Source: Chaetorhynchus papuensis
Lineage: Eukaryota > Chordata > Aves > Passeriformes > Rhipiduridae
Length of the DNA: 64,000 nucleotides
Direction of reading: 5' to 3'
Assembly: GCA_013396525.1 (NCBI GenBank)
Contig: VWYX01000012.1
Span: 1,759,233 to 1,823,232 of the forward strand
In this document: piece by piece, positions 48,801 through 61,880 of the stretch
Position numbering within the stretch: the stretch's first letter is position 1
How the letters are laid out: every line of letters starts with the position of its first letter
The notes under the pieces: model-generated
Told to the model about the DNA's origin: nothing
Database searches by the model: none
The model's input: the letters and a program-made list of their open reading frames with translations, nothing else
Position numbers and translations under genes: made by a program

Positions 48801-50441
48801 CCCTCACTTCTGTTTGTGTGGAGACCTGCAGAAGGCTTTGAGAGGGGCTGTATTCTTAGGGCAAAGCCCAATTTTGCCTCTGTGCTGTGAAATTATTTAT
48901 ACTACTGTGGAGTACATCTGAAAGTATTCTGAACCAAGTGCACATCATGGTAAAGAAATCCTCAGAGCACAGAGCAGTAATAAGGAGGTTTTTGCTGCGG
49001 GGTCAAAAGACAAGACCTGGATGGAGAAGCACTCTGCTCTCAATGCCAGAAATGCCTGGGATGCCAAGAGCGAGCTGAGAGAGGGGGAAAAGAAGAAAAA
49101 GAAATACTTCCTAAATTCTGCAAACGAGGCAAAAGGAAAGGTCAGGAAATGGATATCTTCTGCTGGATATGTCAGCCTTTGATCTAATTTCCAGCTGATT
49201 CTCTTAAGAAAATTGGTGGTGAGAAGATAACAAAGTCTGTTCTTCCTTTCTGGTCTTTTCATTAATAGTGATTATGATACAATGAATGTTTGATATGCAA
49301 AGAAAATGCTGGTCAAAGAAAGATCCTTCAAAAAAAAACCCCATTATTTGTGATGATTCATGGAGAAATGGATATGTTTGAGTGGGAGTTGGAGGATGTT
49401 AGGTCTGTATAGGGGATGTCCACTGTAATGAGGGAGGCTGCTTGACAATGTTGTGTCTTGCATTCACATTTCACCTTTAATGGTAAATGTGAAAAGCCAC
49501 ATTCACATTTAATATAGCATATACCTGTGGGAGGGGGGAAGTGATAAGTAGAGCATAGTTTTTCTTGTCTATCCCTGGCACATCCAGCATATGTTGGATT
49601 TGGAGTGCAAATTCTTAGTGGAAAGGGGTTTTTTGTGTTTTCAGCTACACCTGCTGTCACAAGTGAATCAGTGCTGCCTGGATGGATTACATGGGCTTTT
49701 CTGTTGCCCTCATACAGGAAAAATGAAATTAAGGCAACTGTTTCAGTGTTTCTCTACTTCAAGAGCAGGAGACTTAATTTAGCTTGATAAAAATAAGACC
49801 AATTAAACCAGTATCTTAGAAGCAGAGATCAAATATTTCCAAAGGGTTGTTTAGCTGGGGCAGAACATTTGTCTGCCACTTTCTAAGGTGACAAGAAGGT
49901 AGGTAATGAAAGGATTACTAAAATTATTTTTCTACCTGTCATCCTTAAATCTGTTCTAGGATTACGGAAAAGAACAGCATTGAATCTGTTTTGTGATGCA
50001 TGAACAAAAGTGAAGTTGTGACATCTGGTAAATATGGAGTGAAAACAGACATGTGAAAATGGAGCATTTATAAGGAACAGTTTCCTTCAAAGCCAAAATT
50101 TCCTGAGTCATCATAATGGTCTATATGCACAGACATGTTTTACCTATTTAGTGAAAGAAAAATAGAGCCTGCAGATAGATTTGAGGGCTGTAGATAAAGC
50201 TACAGCGTATTGAAGAAAATATTCAACTGTTTAATCCTATGGATGCTGCACACCCAATTTCCTAAGCCCACATGTCAGTGGTTGACACCCAATGAGCTTT
50301 AGTAACACTTGTCAGTAAAAGCATTATTAGGATGGATAACATTACAAATAAGAGACCCAGAATATCAGAAATAGGGTTTTTTTGCTTCTTTTCATTGCTT
50401 TTATTTCATGAGTTTAGCACTCTTGTTTTGACAAGATTAGA
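39887..50441. other. Unique AT-rich sequence, no gene seen
   Basis: Open frames at 41037-41324, 44204-44545, 45703-46041 and 46627-47153 are under 120 codons and carry no recognisable domain. A homopolymer (A13 at 45312-45324) and a small inverted/direct repeat of TTCACATTT at 49463-49510 are the only structure noted. Confidence 0.5.
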
Positions 50442-50489
50442 TGTTTGGGGATTTTTTTGTTTGGTTTGGGGTTTTTTTGGTTTTGGGGG
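50442..50489. repeat. G/T-rich tract
   Basis: Almost only G and T with G-runs of 4 to 5 and T-runs of 7, interrupted by a single A. It is of the same type as the other G/T tracts in the window. Confidence 0.8.
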
Positions 50490-53400
50490 ACTAGTGAGGC
50501 ACATTGGGAGTGGTTTTTGCTGTTTAATTTTTAACCAGCAAACATTCCAGCTGCTCAATGCTGGCCTTCCTCTGGCTGTCAATGCAGTTGTGGCTAGGTA
50601 AGCTAAAATAGTAACAAAATCTGTTATTCTATCACATACATAGTCACAGACAGTACCTTCGTTTTTTTTCTTGGCTTGTAATTGCATTTGATATTTTTTC
50701 TGACTTTAAGAAACTTCTTGATCTTTAAGAAATCAGTGTGTGACTTTGTGAGATGTTTATGGATTTAGAAGGATACAGGCTTCCAGACAACATGCAAATA
50801 TATGAGGACAGGGTCTGTAAATAGGAGCTATTTTAGTTCACTCTGATGGAGTACTTCAACAGAAGAGACTGAATTTAGGCAGACTTTATTTAGAAAACAA
50901 TTTTGCCCTTGAGAAGGTGTAGAGACTTCAAAAAAGACAGGAAGTAAGCAGACCTCATTATAGTGATATGAATTACACTTATATCAGATTGGCTGGAAAA
51001 CAAATGTCTGCGTTTGCATTTTGCTGCTCTTGTGCATTTCAATGATCACGCGCTGCATTAACATTGCAACTGAACTGCTGCGAAGCAATTTGTGTGCAGT
51101 CCAAATAACCAGGAATCCTCAATCTAGCTAATGGCAGCATTAGTCACACAATTCCAAACTTCATGTATTAAGAAGTGTTACTGGATATAGAGGAATATTT
51201 ATGCAATTAAAATGTTCAGATGTCAGTCACTGGAGGACTAATCATTGAAGTTGTGCAGTTCAGTTTTGTTTGACATTCAGTACTATTCTTCCTAAAGAGA
51301 TTTGAATTTGATTTGAAGTAATTAAGTGCCTTGATAATAGCTTAAATACAAGTGGCAACTTAGCTGCATATGAATGAAAAGCTTGTGAACATGCCTTGTC
51401 TTCTAAATTGAAGATTATTTTTTTTTAATTATTCGTTTGGTAAGAAAAAGGTGACATTTTGAATGTTATGACACTTGTGGTGGTCTTCATCCATTTTTAC
51501 TTTGACTTCTGACCGCTATCACCTCAAAGTGGTTTTGTCACACTCCAAGGGAGAATTAGATACCACTTCAAAGTTTCTTTCCTATTAATTTTTAAAAATT
51601 TAAACAAAGTATCAGAATTTAAACGGATCTTTATCCATATAAAGCTGCAGCTGCACTAGGCTCTTTCCCTTGGATCCATTAAAATGTTATAAACAAACCA
51701 GCAAAACACACAACAACCTTTTTTAGCCTTGCATGCCCACTGCTCCCTGAAGGTCCTGCCTCAGGGCATCTTGGCATGTAGCCCCAAACAGTCATTTTCC
51801 TGTTACCTGTTTCATCAGACTAATTTTGTTCTGTACCTGTCTTCAAGGCCACATTGCCTACAGATATCTTCCCTGCAGTTTTGTCTAAGCAAAACTCTTC
51901 CTTTTTCTGTCTGTTGTTGATTGCTCCCCCGTTTCACTAAGAGGTGGTTGCATTTTGATGGCAGGTTTCATGATCCTTTGATGTGGCAGAGCAGCAGCCA
52001 GAGTTTGCAAAGCAGTTAGCTTGAATTTCAGTTTGAAACATCATATTAGTATTTACAGTTCATGTTTAACTGAAAGACATAACACAAACCTAAGACAATT
52101 TTAAAAGCAATAACTTTATATGAATTACTGATTATGTCTGACATTCTAGTTTCCTGAAAATGTCAGAAGGCTCTAAAGTTTAAAGAAAGAAAAAAGAAAT
52201 ATGAATTTACAGCATGACATGTTCTTTATTTTTTTTCTGTAATAGTGAAAGAGCAAAATCAAAATATGTGAAAATGAAGAATGATAAGACTTCAGTATAA
52301 ATATTTCACAAGTTACATAAACAGTTGCTAGATGGGCAATCTGCTTATCATTTTATGCCTTGTAATAATTTTTTTGTTAGATGGTTTCTAACCAATAGAA
52401 GGAAAAAGACAATAGGAAAAAATTTAGAGGGCTAATTCATCTGCTGTTATAAGTGCATTGCTGTTTCTGGAGTTGTATGAAATGTATCCCTTAGTTAAAG
52501 GGATAATAATAAAGGTCAGTTATTCAGTTTTAGAATAGCACAATTACTAGGCAGCTCTGTCAGCCTTGTGGGGGCAAAAAATACTGCTGCTTGTTACAAA
52601 TGCAAGGCCGTGTGGATTAAACAGGGATAGAAAAGCTTGAACAGTATCACTGTACTTGTACCATAGAAATGCTGTGTCATAAAACACAGCTGACACTGAA
52701 GCACACAGATAAATATCCTCCTTGGTCTGCTTCCTTTCTCTTAAAAACCTGGTGTTAAAGCAATCCTTGTTTTACTTGCAGGTGCTCTCAAGTGTGAGTA
52801 AATATGATTAGTATATAATACAAAACTCAGAAACATTCCCTGGATAGTCTGTCCATTATCCATGAGGCACTCAGGAGTCTGAGGTCCCAATGTTTGTGCT
52901 TCTCTTGCTGGCAGTGCAGGGCTGGCAAGGGCTGCAGGATCAGTGTGAGCCCGGCAGTGCTGACAGGGGTAATAAACACTCGGAGCAGAGCCACTGAAGG
53001 CAACCCTCGCTGGCTGCTTACTGAGCACAGAATTGCTGGTGAATAGTGTTTGGGAGCTGCTTTTATTCTGTGGGCAAAATGAATCTTCAGGATTTGTTTG
53101 TATATAGTTATGAAGTGATATGACTGCTTGGTTTATTCAAACATACATTTTTCATTTCTAATCTGTTTAAAATTGATTGTTTTTATCGAAGCCCACAAAG
53201 AGGGATATTGAGCTTGGGATATCTATTGCTGTGTGGAACATAACATTTGGGTATTTAATTGACCAGGCACCTAGCCACTCACTTGGGAGCACAGTTCAAA
53301 TGGGAGGGGGAGTAGAAATCAGCTTTACATTTCCTGCCCTGAGCTGATACCTACGTAAGGGAGAGAAATTAACTCCATGCGAGTTTGGCAGTATTTTAAT

Positions 53401-55126
53401 GTTCTTCTGAAGGCTTACCAAGGACAACACATTGTGATGGAAGCATCAGTGTTGTTTTATACATTTTTTAAGATCTTTGCAAAAAGAAGAATTTTTTTTT
53501 TTGTCTAGAGCTGAATGGAAGTTTGAAGAGTTTACCACTTAGAACTGGTCAAGGGGAAAAAGGCAGTTAGCTAAAATGCAAGCATTTCTCAAAAGGTAGC
53601 TTCTCTTCTGACATTACTGACTTCAAATGATGTGCCCTCTGAGAGGAGCTTAGTTTGATGTAGCCACTTTCATAAAAGCTGAATAGAATATAAAAGAAAA
53701 AATAAAAAACAATTCTGAAGGTGTGCTGCAAAAACTTCTTCTTTTATTTGTGAACCTATTTTATTTTTCATATGAAAAGCACCTACAATTTTTTTCAAGT
53801 ATTATTTCAAGGATTCAAAATCACATAACTGTGTGATGTCAAAGGTTGGGATTCCAAAAGTTGGACATGTTCCTTAGATTGTTGTCAAAAGTTCAGCCTC
53901 TGACCTTTTACTTTTTCCGCTCATTAGAGATATGTATTTATTTACTGTAGATAGCCTAGTTGGGTTTGGGGTTTGCATCTTGTCAAGCTGTGCTACACAA
54001 AACTCAGTGGAAGTTAAAGCCTATAGTAGTACACATGGGTACTCCTGTTCCTGGCCATGCCAGTTTAAGGGGGCATTGCTGGATTCCCATGTGATGGGCA
54101 GAATGTTTCCATTATAATCATAAATATAAACAAACACTTATGTATATATTCATTTCTTCACTACTGCAGTTGTTGTAGTTCTGAATAAAATTCCTTAAAA
54201 TCCTTTCCAAAACCCAACAGTTCTAATTACACTTATCTAATATTTGTAATAGGTTATTTACAACACTGAGGTAAGAGTTTAAAGGACACTTTCACCACAG
54301 GTGAGCTCAGCCTCCACTGGCACTATTGCCCCATAGCTCAACTGCATTTATTCTGTTCTGTTTTAGGGACAAACACAACTTACTCTGCTGGAAAACATTA
54401 TACTGGTCTATGTGAAAAAAGCAAAGTCCGTGCAAAGCATTCTCCAGTTTTTCATAATTAGCTGCTTATCCAAAGGGCAAAGTGTCCACAGAAGATGCAG
54501 ATCAAGTACTCTCTCTTCCAATTGACATTTAACTTTATATTTTAGCAACTATGCTCTTTCCATATGATACATTTTTATATGACATGTACACAAGAAAATA
54601 AAAAGACGTTTCTGTGAGCCACCAATATTCTGCTGGCTTAGGAACACTTTGAGAGAGGAGACTGAAGCAAACTTAAAGACAAAATCAAAAGATCTGAACC
54701 ATGTACATCCATACCTACATTTTTTCCAATTTTTTCCCCACAAAATAAAATTGAGTGCATATCTGTCAGGCTTTTTATATTTGCCTGTTTAAGAGCCAAC
54801 AAATAGAAAACATTAGAAAAAACTCAGTTATTCATTAAAAAATTAAGATAGCCAATGTACTCAAATTTGGTAATAACTAGCGACTAGTTGTAACAAGTTT
54901 CTGTCAAACTTCAAATGAACAGCCCTTCCTCCAACAGTGCCTGTAATATACAATAAAGTCTTAAGAAAAGCTTCAATATTTATGTTTTTTCCTATAGTTT
55001 AGTTCCTTAGCTGCCATATAAAGCATCATTGCTTGTATCTTGCGGATTCAGCTCTTTAGCTATCAGCATGCCAAATTTCTAGGGCTTCTGATTTTTGGCT
55101 TATGTTTTTTACTGACAGGGACTGCA
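50490..55126. other. Unique AT-rich sequence, no gene seen
   Basis: A GC-richer patch at about 52860-53030 gives a minus-strand frame with no known domain. It may be eroded repeat, but no family can be assigned. The rest is ordinary non-coding DNA. Confidence 0.5.
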
Positions 55127-55180
55127 ATCATAGAATAATAGAATGGTTTGGGTTGCAAGGGACCTTCATCTAATCATGTA
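55127..55180 (-). mobile_element. Very short CR1 3'-end fragment
   Basis: ATCATAGAATAATAGAATGG followed by TTTGGGTTGCAAGGGACCTT is the reverse complement of the extreme 3' end of CR1. Homology fades after about 55 bp (CATCTAATCATG). The insertion is severely 5'-truncated, yet close to consensus over the part that remains. Confidence 0.87.
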
Positions 55181-58100
55181 CTGTGCAATGCAGCTCACTG
55201 AGGTGCCTGTTAGTTTCTGTAGGTTTTTGCATACTTGGTGAGAATACAGAACAAACCTAATGCTTAGCTCTGTTCAGCAGGAGTTCCTTAAAAGCAACAA
55301 GCATCTTCCTCCTCTCTGTTACAGAGCAGCCAGACAGCCTTTTTATTTTACCTCCTTTATTCTTGGCCAGGCTAGAAGAACCTGTTACAATTTGATAGAA
55401 TTAACTAAAAGAGACGTTTTTCTAATGGGTGTGGTCAGGCTCTGAAAAGAGAGATACAGATTTGCCATAAATCGTAAAAATTTTGTATCTAAGTAGTTGA
55501 AGTTTTGTAGAAAACCTCAGAGCAGAACTTCTTTAGTGACAATGAGTTACTGTAATTGGTATCAGCCTGGGAGCTGGTGAATCCATGAAAAGTGAGGATG
55601 ACTTGAGGATTAGAAGTAAGGAAATGGAAAAGGATCAAACAATGAGAAATTATAAAACTGAGCACAGGCATTGCCCTTTGTGAGTAGCTTCCCTTCTACT
55701 TCACTGAGAACTTTCTCTTTTAAAATGTTTCAGAAGAACAGAGCAAAAAAGTTTTCCTTTTGCACCCCAAATTGTTTGATATTAATTTCAACATTTATTC
55801 CCAGGAGACTAGAAGACATTATTAGGTTGCTGGTAGGGCAAACTAAGCAGTACCAGCCCACTGAGCCTTTGTGTGCAGTTTTTCCTCTTGAGCCAGAAAC
55901 TTTCTAGCAATGGATGATCTTTTTTGCTACAGTTTTTGAACAGCAGACAGGAATTTACTGGGGGGATTAAAGAAGTTGTCCCGTCTTGTTCCTCCCATTA
56001 GCATTGCAGAGTATGGAACATGCTTAGATTCACACAAAGTCATCTCTCAATTCCTGAATCACTGTCACAGCAAGGTTCTGGTTTATCACTAGAAATCTTA
56101 GATGCTCTGGTAATACAAATAATAACTACACAAAAATTGTATCTTTTATTAAATGTCATTCTAAATAGACACTTCAATTAAGTAAGGAATAAGGAAAGAC
56201 ATCTTTCATCTTCTTCCTTATATTGCTGGTAAAATGCAAACCACAGTTTAAAGAGTAGAACTGAATATGTCAATCTTTCATATCATCCTCCTGCTCAAGT
56301 GATTCTAGAAATGACTGTTTAAATTAAGGAAATAGGTTTTACCTGTCACCCACCCCTAGACCTTCTTGCTGTTCCTATAGATTTTTTCTTTTGCTTTTTC
56401 TCCATACACTTGATGGAAGAACCAGCTGTGCTTCTGCCTTTTTATATTCCAGGATTCTTTGACTCTTTACAAATGCCAGCAGTCACACACCTGTGAAAGA
56501 ATCTTTTGATATTCACATTTTTTTGTAATATAGAATTCAAATTTATTTTCACTCTATCTTTCATGCTTCTCAGGCTTTAAATCCTGTAGAGAAAAAATAT
56601 AGATGTGAACACAGGAAAAAAAAAAAAAACACCACTAGTTTGAACTTAAGACTGTAGCCAACTCAAGCAGTGAGAATTATTTCATTTCAGCAGAGGTGTG
56701 TGTGCATCTGTGATGAGAGAGATGGATGAAAGGAGATGAAAGTGGAGGGAGAAGATCTGTGTATGCACATGTGTCAGAAAGTGTATGTATTTTTATATGT
56801 ATTCCTCAGGATGTGCATGAACTTATAGCTCATCTGAAGCAGTCCTGGACATCATATGAATAACACGATTGGGAGATATTAGGCAAAACTTATCATTTGA
56901 CTTTGGTCCTCTACATCTACAAGGCATCTGTACTAAAAAAAAACCAAAAAGGAGTAGCTGCAACTGTTTGTATTTTTTTTTGTACTTTCAGGTTCCTAAT
57001 ATTTGATCATTTCCCTAACTAGTAAGTTGCATTTTCCTGTGGTTTTGAAGATGTCTCTCTCAGGCTCACAGCTCCTAACTGGTGACTATTTTGGGGAAAG
57101 GAGCTCTTTTTTAATAGTCTGTCTGTGTTGACATGAAGTCCAGTTTCCAATTGCTAGAGCACAGTGATGCTTAGTAAGGAGTAGAGTTGGTACTGATTTA
57201 CAGCAACTTACCATGAGGTAACAGGAAAAGTTTTTTACCACTCCTATTTTAAGTGCAGTATAAGTTGAATTCATCAATATGGAATCACATCTACCACACT
57301 AAACAAAATCTACTGGCTGTGCTTCCCATCACACAGGCTTGCCATGCTGTTTAGACCTTTATACTCACTGAAACTTGTAATTTAAAGAGAAAAAGCATTC
57401 CAGTTTCATATCACTACATTTCAGGATTTTACCAGCCTAGAAGGTTTCCCAGTCGAGTATTTCAGGTGACAGATGACTTTGTTGCGCCCCTTCTAAACAG
57501 CATCAGTATCCAGTGCTCTGTAGAGGATTTTCTACCAAAGGCAGTGTTATGATCTGATTATTGAGAAATTCCTTTGCCCAAATTACGGTAGTCACAGCCA
57601 ATGAAGAAATTATGACTGAGGTACAGTATTTCTTTAATACTACCTTGTCTTGTCTGGTTTTGTTTGGAAACAGCATCAAATTTGTCTCAGGTGCATTGTC
57701 ACCTTGAAGGGAAACCTGGGACTTGTATTTCCTTTCTTAACTAAGGACTCCGTTTTGCATCATTTCTTTTAAGCCACATAAGAGTTGAGAGGGGAGGTGG
57801 AACCTTGGACAGTTTCTGAGGACAAAACAAAATGGCAAGAACATTTTTGTGCTGAAAATTCTTTAGTGATACACATAAGATGTTTCCAGAGGCATTTGTA
57901 AGGCTCCTTGGCACAGGGTAAGGACACAGGTGTGCACTAGGAGCAGGCAGTCCTTACATTTCCGGAGGGGTTGATGTAACACACACAGAGCTTCTCACAC
58001 AAAGTGATACTGAGTCTTTCATAGCAAGAACTTAGTGTTGCTCCACCTTTGATGGCAAAGATGCATTAAAAGAGAGAAATTATTAAAAGATAGAAATCAT

Positions 58101-58582
58101 TTTCCAGGCAAGTGACTCTATGTGCACTGTAACACTACAATTCTTTAAAAGCACTTTAAGGAGGGATATTAAGTTAATGGTTTGAGAAAACAGTGGTTTT
58201 GTCTGGGGTGGGAAAAAGCCTAATTTCCTAAGTGCAATTCAGTGATTCCAGCATCAATAACATGGTTTGTCACTTCCTGCAAATAAAAATAATTAAATTG
58301 TTCTTGGAGTGTGCAGAGTTTATCTGAGCTTTTCAATCTCTATGGGCACCGAAAAAAGTCATATTTGCTGTGGTACTGTTACTAGACAAAGGAAATAAGT
58401 GGCAGCATATAATATCTGACACTAAAAATCCTAATTTTTATTGCTATATCTTGTAGAAAACTCTTAGCAGGTCACATAAGAAAAGGAATATTACATTATT
58501 TTATGGAACAGTCTCTAATTGTCTAATATTCAAAAGGACACATATTTCAACTGGGTAGGAGAAAAAAAAAAATTTATGATGA
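55181..58582. other. Unique AT-rich sequence, no gene seen
   Basis: An A14 run lies at 56616-56629. Open frames at 55260-55445 and 55671-55907 show no known domain. No RNA gene is recognised. Confidence 0.5.
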
Positions 58583-58766
58583 GAGTGAGGAGACACTGAA
58601 ACAGTTTGTGTTGAGAAGCTGTGGCTGCCCTATCCCTGGAAATGTTCAGGGTCAGGTTGGAGGGGCTTGGAGCAACCTGGGATAGTGGAAGGTGTCCCTG
58701 CCCATGGCAGGGTGGAACAAGATGAGCTTTAAAGCTCCTTCTAACCCAAACAATTTAATGATTCTA
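58583..58766 (+). mobile_element. CR1 LINE fragment, plus strand
   Basis: About 180 bp of CR1 3' sequence in the sense direction. It carries AGAAGCTGTGGCTGCCCTAT, CCCTGGAAATGTTCAGGGTC, GGAGCAACCTGGGATAGTGG, AAGGTGTCCCTGCCCATGGC and finally TTCTAACCCAAACAATTTAA, ending in ATGATTCT. The GAAGCTGTGGCTGCCC variant is the form I associate with CR1 copies in songbird-type genomes. It is 5'-truncated and ends in one terminal octamer-like unit. It is the only sense-strand CR1 copy here. Confidence 0.92.
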
Positions 58767-61336
58767 AGCTGATTATGTGTTGTCAGAACTAATAGAGATT
58801 TGCGTGGTAACTGCCTCTGGAGTTGGTCAAAGTACTGTGGTTTTTGGGTTTGTTTGGGGGGGTGGTTTTTTTTACTGTTTTAAGTAGAAATAATAAAAAT
58901 GTGCAATTCTCATTACTGAAAAATATTTTAGCAAAAGAGTTCTGCAGGGCTAGATCCTGAAATCCAAATAAGATGTTATTTCTTCCTACTTGGTTTTTCC
59001 TGAAGTCACAATAGTCTTTCTTGCAAGTGTGTCACTCATGGGTGGGTTTTATTCGTCTTGCAATGGACTAATCTCCAGTTTTTAATCTCCATCAAATTTC
59101 AACTCATAAATCTTAAACTCCAGCAAAATTTTTTAGGATTAACAAAAAAATACGAAATTATAAACTATTAAACTTTCCTCACTTGTATTTCAATTAAAAA
59201 ACTCACAAACCTTATACTTCTTATAGTATTTTTGCCTTTTTGCACAGTGCAATAAGTTTGGTCTCTGGACAAATTGGTGTAGTCTTGTGTCCCCCTCTCT
59301 AAAACTAATACCCCTTGAAACAGTGGTTGCATTCCTGTAGGTGACATGGAGCATGGGTCAGTTGAGGTGCCCATAGCCTTGAGGGGGGGAAAAAAATGAC
59401 TGTACAGTTTTCCTGTGTAAAACACGTGGAATAAGGAGGGGGGTGCCTTACACCCCACTGATGCAGTGTTTTTAATAACCTGTCAAAGGGTTTGTGCTGA
59501 AACCCTGAGCATTTGGAAGCAGAGACCTACGATCTTACTCTGGCCAAACGTGGTGCAGTCACATCCAAGCTGCGTGTGTGGAGCAGAACCTACCCCAAAG
59601 CAGACTGGCCAGCTACTGCACGTGTTCTTGGAGGCAGCCAGGGGATCAACACCTCCAAGTGTGCCTGAGCTACAGCAGGCTGACAGGATCACTGCTGGTA
59701 ATGCTCCTGAATCTGAAAAATCTGTATATTCCATGAGCACACTCATTTTTTACTCTTCTGTGTAGGTCAGCCAAGATCCATCTTTTAGGACCTTCTTCTG
59801 TCCATCCTCAATATCCAATGTGCCTATTTCCCTTTTTAGCAACTTCCTATCAGCTTACCAGTTCTTGTATTTAATCCATATCTCCAGCAGCACTCTGTTG
59901 GCAGAATGTCAGTGCTCCTCTTACATCCAGGTGCATTATCTAGTTTCTGGTTGGTGTGTGTAAAACTCATATCTCGAGTTACATTGACTTAGGTATTTGA
60001 AATCAGGTAGGAAAATTTTATCAGGTCAGACTGATAAAAACACATAGAGATTGGAATAGGAGTAGTGTTTTCTTCCTATCCAGATGGATGCTACATTTTC
60101 TATGATTGTCTGGGATTTTGCCCAATTCTGTAATACTTTAGGAATGCTCTTGCTTTTTTGTTTGTTTATTTTTAACTATTCTATATAGTAATTTCAGGTG
60201 TTAGTTTTTTAACTTGACTTTGTTATAAGGTATGAGGAAAGGTACGTAGCTGCAAGGCATTGCTGACTCCAAGGGGCATGGTCTATGCAACATGTTGAAC
60301 TAAGTACTGCTTGTCTTTACTGTGGTCCAAGGGGACTGATTTCAGTAATTTAGGTGGCTCCCTCTGGTTCTGTCTTTATATGTTCTTAATTACTCTGCAT
60401 TTAAGCGTACCAAGATTATCGTTACCTCTGCTGGGTTTTCAGACTACTCCATTCCTTGTTCTTTTTTCCTTTATAAATGAAAAAAAAAATCCTTTCATTT
60501 TATTGTTTAATTTCCTTGCAAAATCCAGTTCCTTAGGATTTTGTTCATTTAATTTTTCTGCAATGCTTTCTGACCTATTCTTTTTAATTATTTCTTCTTC
60601 TGTGCTTTGTAATTTCACTACTTATTCTTAGCATTCCATTTGAAAAGTGCACTGTGGACCTTCTGTGTTTCCAATATTTTGGAATGCAAAGCTCAGATAG
60701 CATTAGAGCCTTGGTCTTACAGGAATTCAGTGTTTGTTTGTATTCGCATAAAGATTATTTTTTCTTACTCAAGTCATTTGGCTCCTTATCTAGCCAACTT
60801 CAGTTATTATTTCCGTAGTTTGACTCAAATTGGAAGCTTCAGGTATTGATTTGTGTCTGTTTTGAAATTCAGCATCAACTGAGTTATCTCATATTTAGAC
60901 CTTCAAGTTCGTTTTCTGTAAAAATAAAGAATTAAATAGATTGAAATACTAAAACACCACCATGTTTTGTAGAACAAGTTTTTTTGAACAATTAATATTA
61001 ACCTATTTTTCAGAATTTGAATTTTAAATTTTTTTTCCGCAATTGGTCAAGGGACAAGTGCTATTTATTCTTTCAGAGTTCAAATGTAGATCAGACCCAA
61101 ATCTGCACTGACTGTGAGTGCCAGCTGAGTAAGCGTCCCCAGCATCTGCCTTGGGTGAAAGAAACATAAATATCTTAGCAGTAGGATGATACATGAAACA
61201 AGACTTTTCTGCTTTTGTGATGTCTGATATTTCAAAGTCTGCTTATGTTATTCTTTTAGAATTTGAGTTCCAGGCATATTGATTTCTGAGGGGATATTAA
61301 TTTAAAACTTGGTGGTATAACTGGGATTCTTTCTAG
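58767..61336. other. Unique sequence with one G/T tract, no gene seen
   Basis: The G/T tract at 58836-58873 lies 70 bp after the CR1 end. A moderately GC-richer stretch at 59460-59760 is open for 99 codons on the plus strand and 87 on the minus strand, with four CpGs and no recognised domain. The remainder is AT-rich. Confidence 0.5.
58836..58873. repeat. G/T-only tract
   Basis: Irregular TTTGGG-like units ending in G7 and T8, of the same class as the other G/T tracts of the window. Confidence 0.8.
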
Positions 61337-61453
61337 GTATTTTAGTGGACTTTGAACCAGACCATTTACCTACAGCAGGGAAACAATGCACATACTGGGT
61401 GGATTTCAAAACAGCAGACAATAGAAAACATAAGAGGTTTCAAGAACTAAAAG
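61337..61453 (+). other. Exon-like 117-bp segment
   Basis: A pyrimidine-rich acceptor (GGGATTCTTTCTAG, ending at 61336) and a donor (AAAAG|GTACAA at 61453/61454) bracket 117 bp. One frame of the segment is fully open: the first two bases finish a codon and the last base starts one, a symmetric phase-1 exon divisible by three. The 38 encoded residues are hydrophilic (for example CTYWVDFKTADNRKHKRF) and match no family I know. The frame stays open past the donor to about 61545. A cryptic or rarely used exon is possible, but splice-like pairs are common by chance. Confidence 0.18.
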
Positions 61454-61816
61454 GTACAAAATGCATGAAATCTTACTTGTCAAATTTGCTGTGTGCTACG
61501 TGCTTTTCTTACCTAATGTCTTGCTGCAGCCAAAATGAATGTTAAGTCATTGTGACATAAGATGGCCTAGTAGGTAGCACAGAAGCACTTTAAACCTTAA
61601 AAATTCTGAAGCAATAGAAGAAGAACCTGCTACCCTATAGTCCCCAGTACTTCCTGGTTGTATAATACATGGTTAAGTACAACTGTCTAAGAAACACCTT
61701 TCTCGTCTAAAATATTTGTCTGATCCATCATTTCCAGCTGTCTGCTATCTTATCTTTTGACCCCTCAGTCACTCTGCTAATAGGATTTTTATAAACCAGC
61801 ACAGCAGTGAACTTCA
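61454..61816. other. Unannotated sequence
   Basis: AT-rich unique DNA with no recognised feature between the exon-like segment and the tRNA-like relic. Confidence 0.5.
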
Positions 61817-61880
61817 TAGCTCAACAGATTAGTTCATGTGCTTTCATCTCTGGCACCTGGTTCAGATTCAGTACTGACCA
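61817..61880 (+). mobile_element. tRNA-promoter-like SINE relic (tentative)
   Basis: TAGCTCAACAGA (61817-61828) fits the Pol III A-box TRGCNNARYNGG at 11 of 12 positions. GGTTCAGATTC (61859-61869) fits the B-box GGTTCRANTCC at 9 of 11. The boxes start 42 bp apart, close to tRNA spacing. The body does not fold as a functional tRNA: there is no acceptor pairing that I can see. A decayed tRNA-derived SINE is therefore more likely than a gene. Family unknown; chance cannot be excluded. Confidence 0.3.

Noticed and set aside
52741..53028. 95-codon minus-strand frame in a GC-richer patch
   Set aside because: Ala/Pro/Ser-rich with no motif; could be eroded repeat but no family can be named.
59466..59765. 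99-codon plus-strand frame with four CpGs
   Set aside because: Open on both strands with no recognised domain; the possible donor (CTG|GTAATG) is weak.
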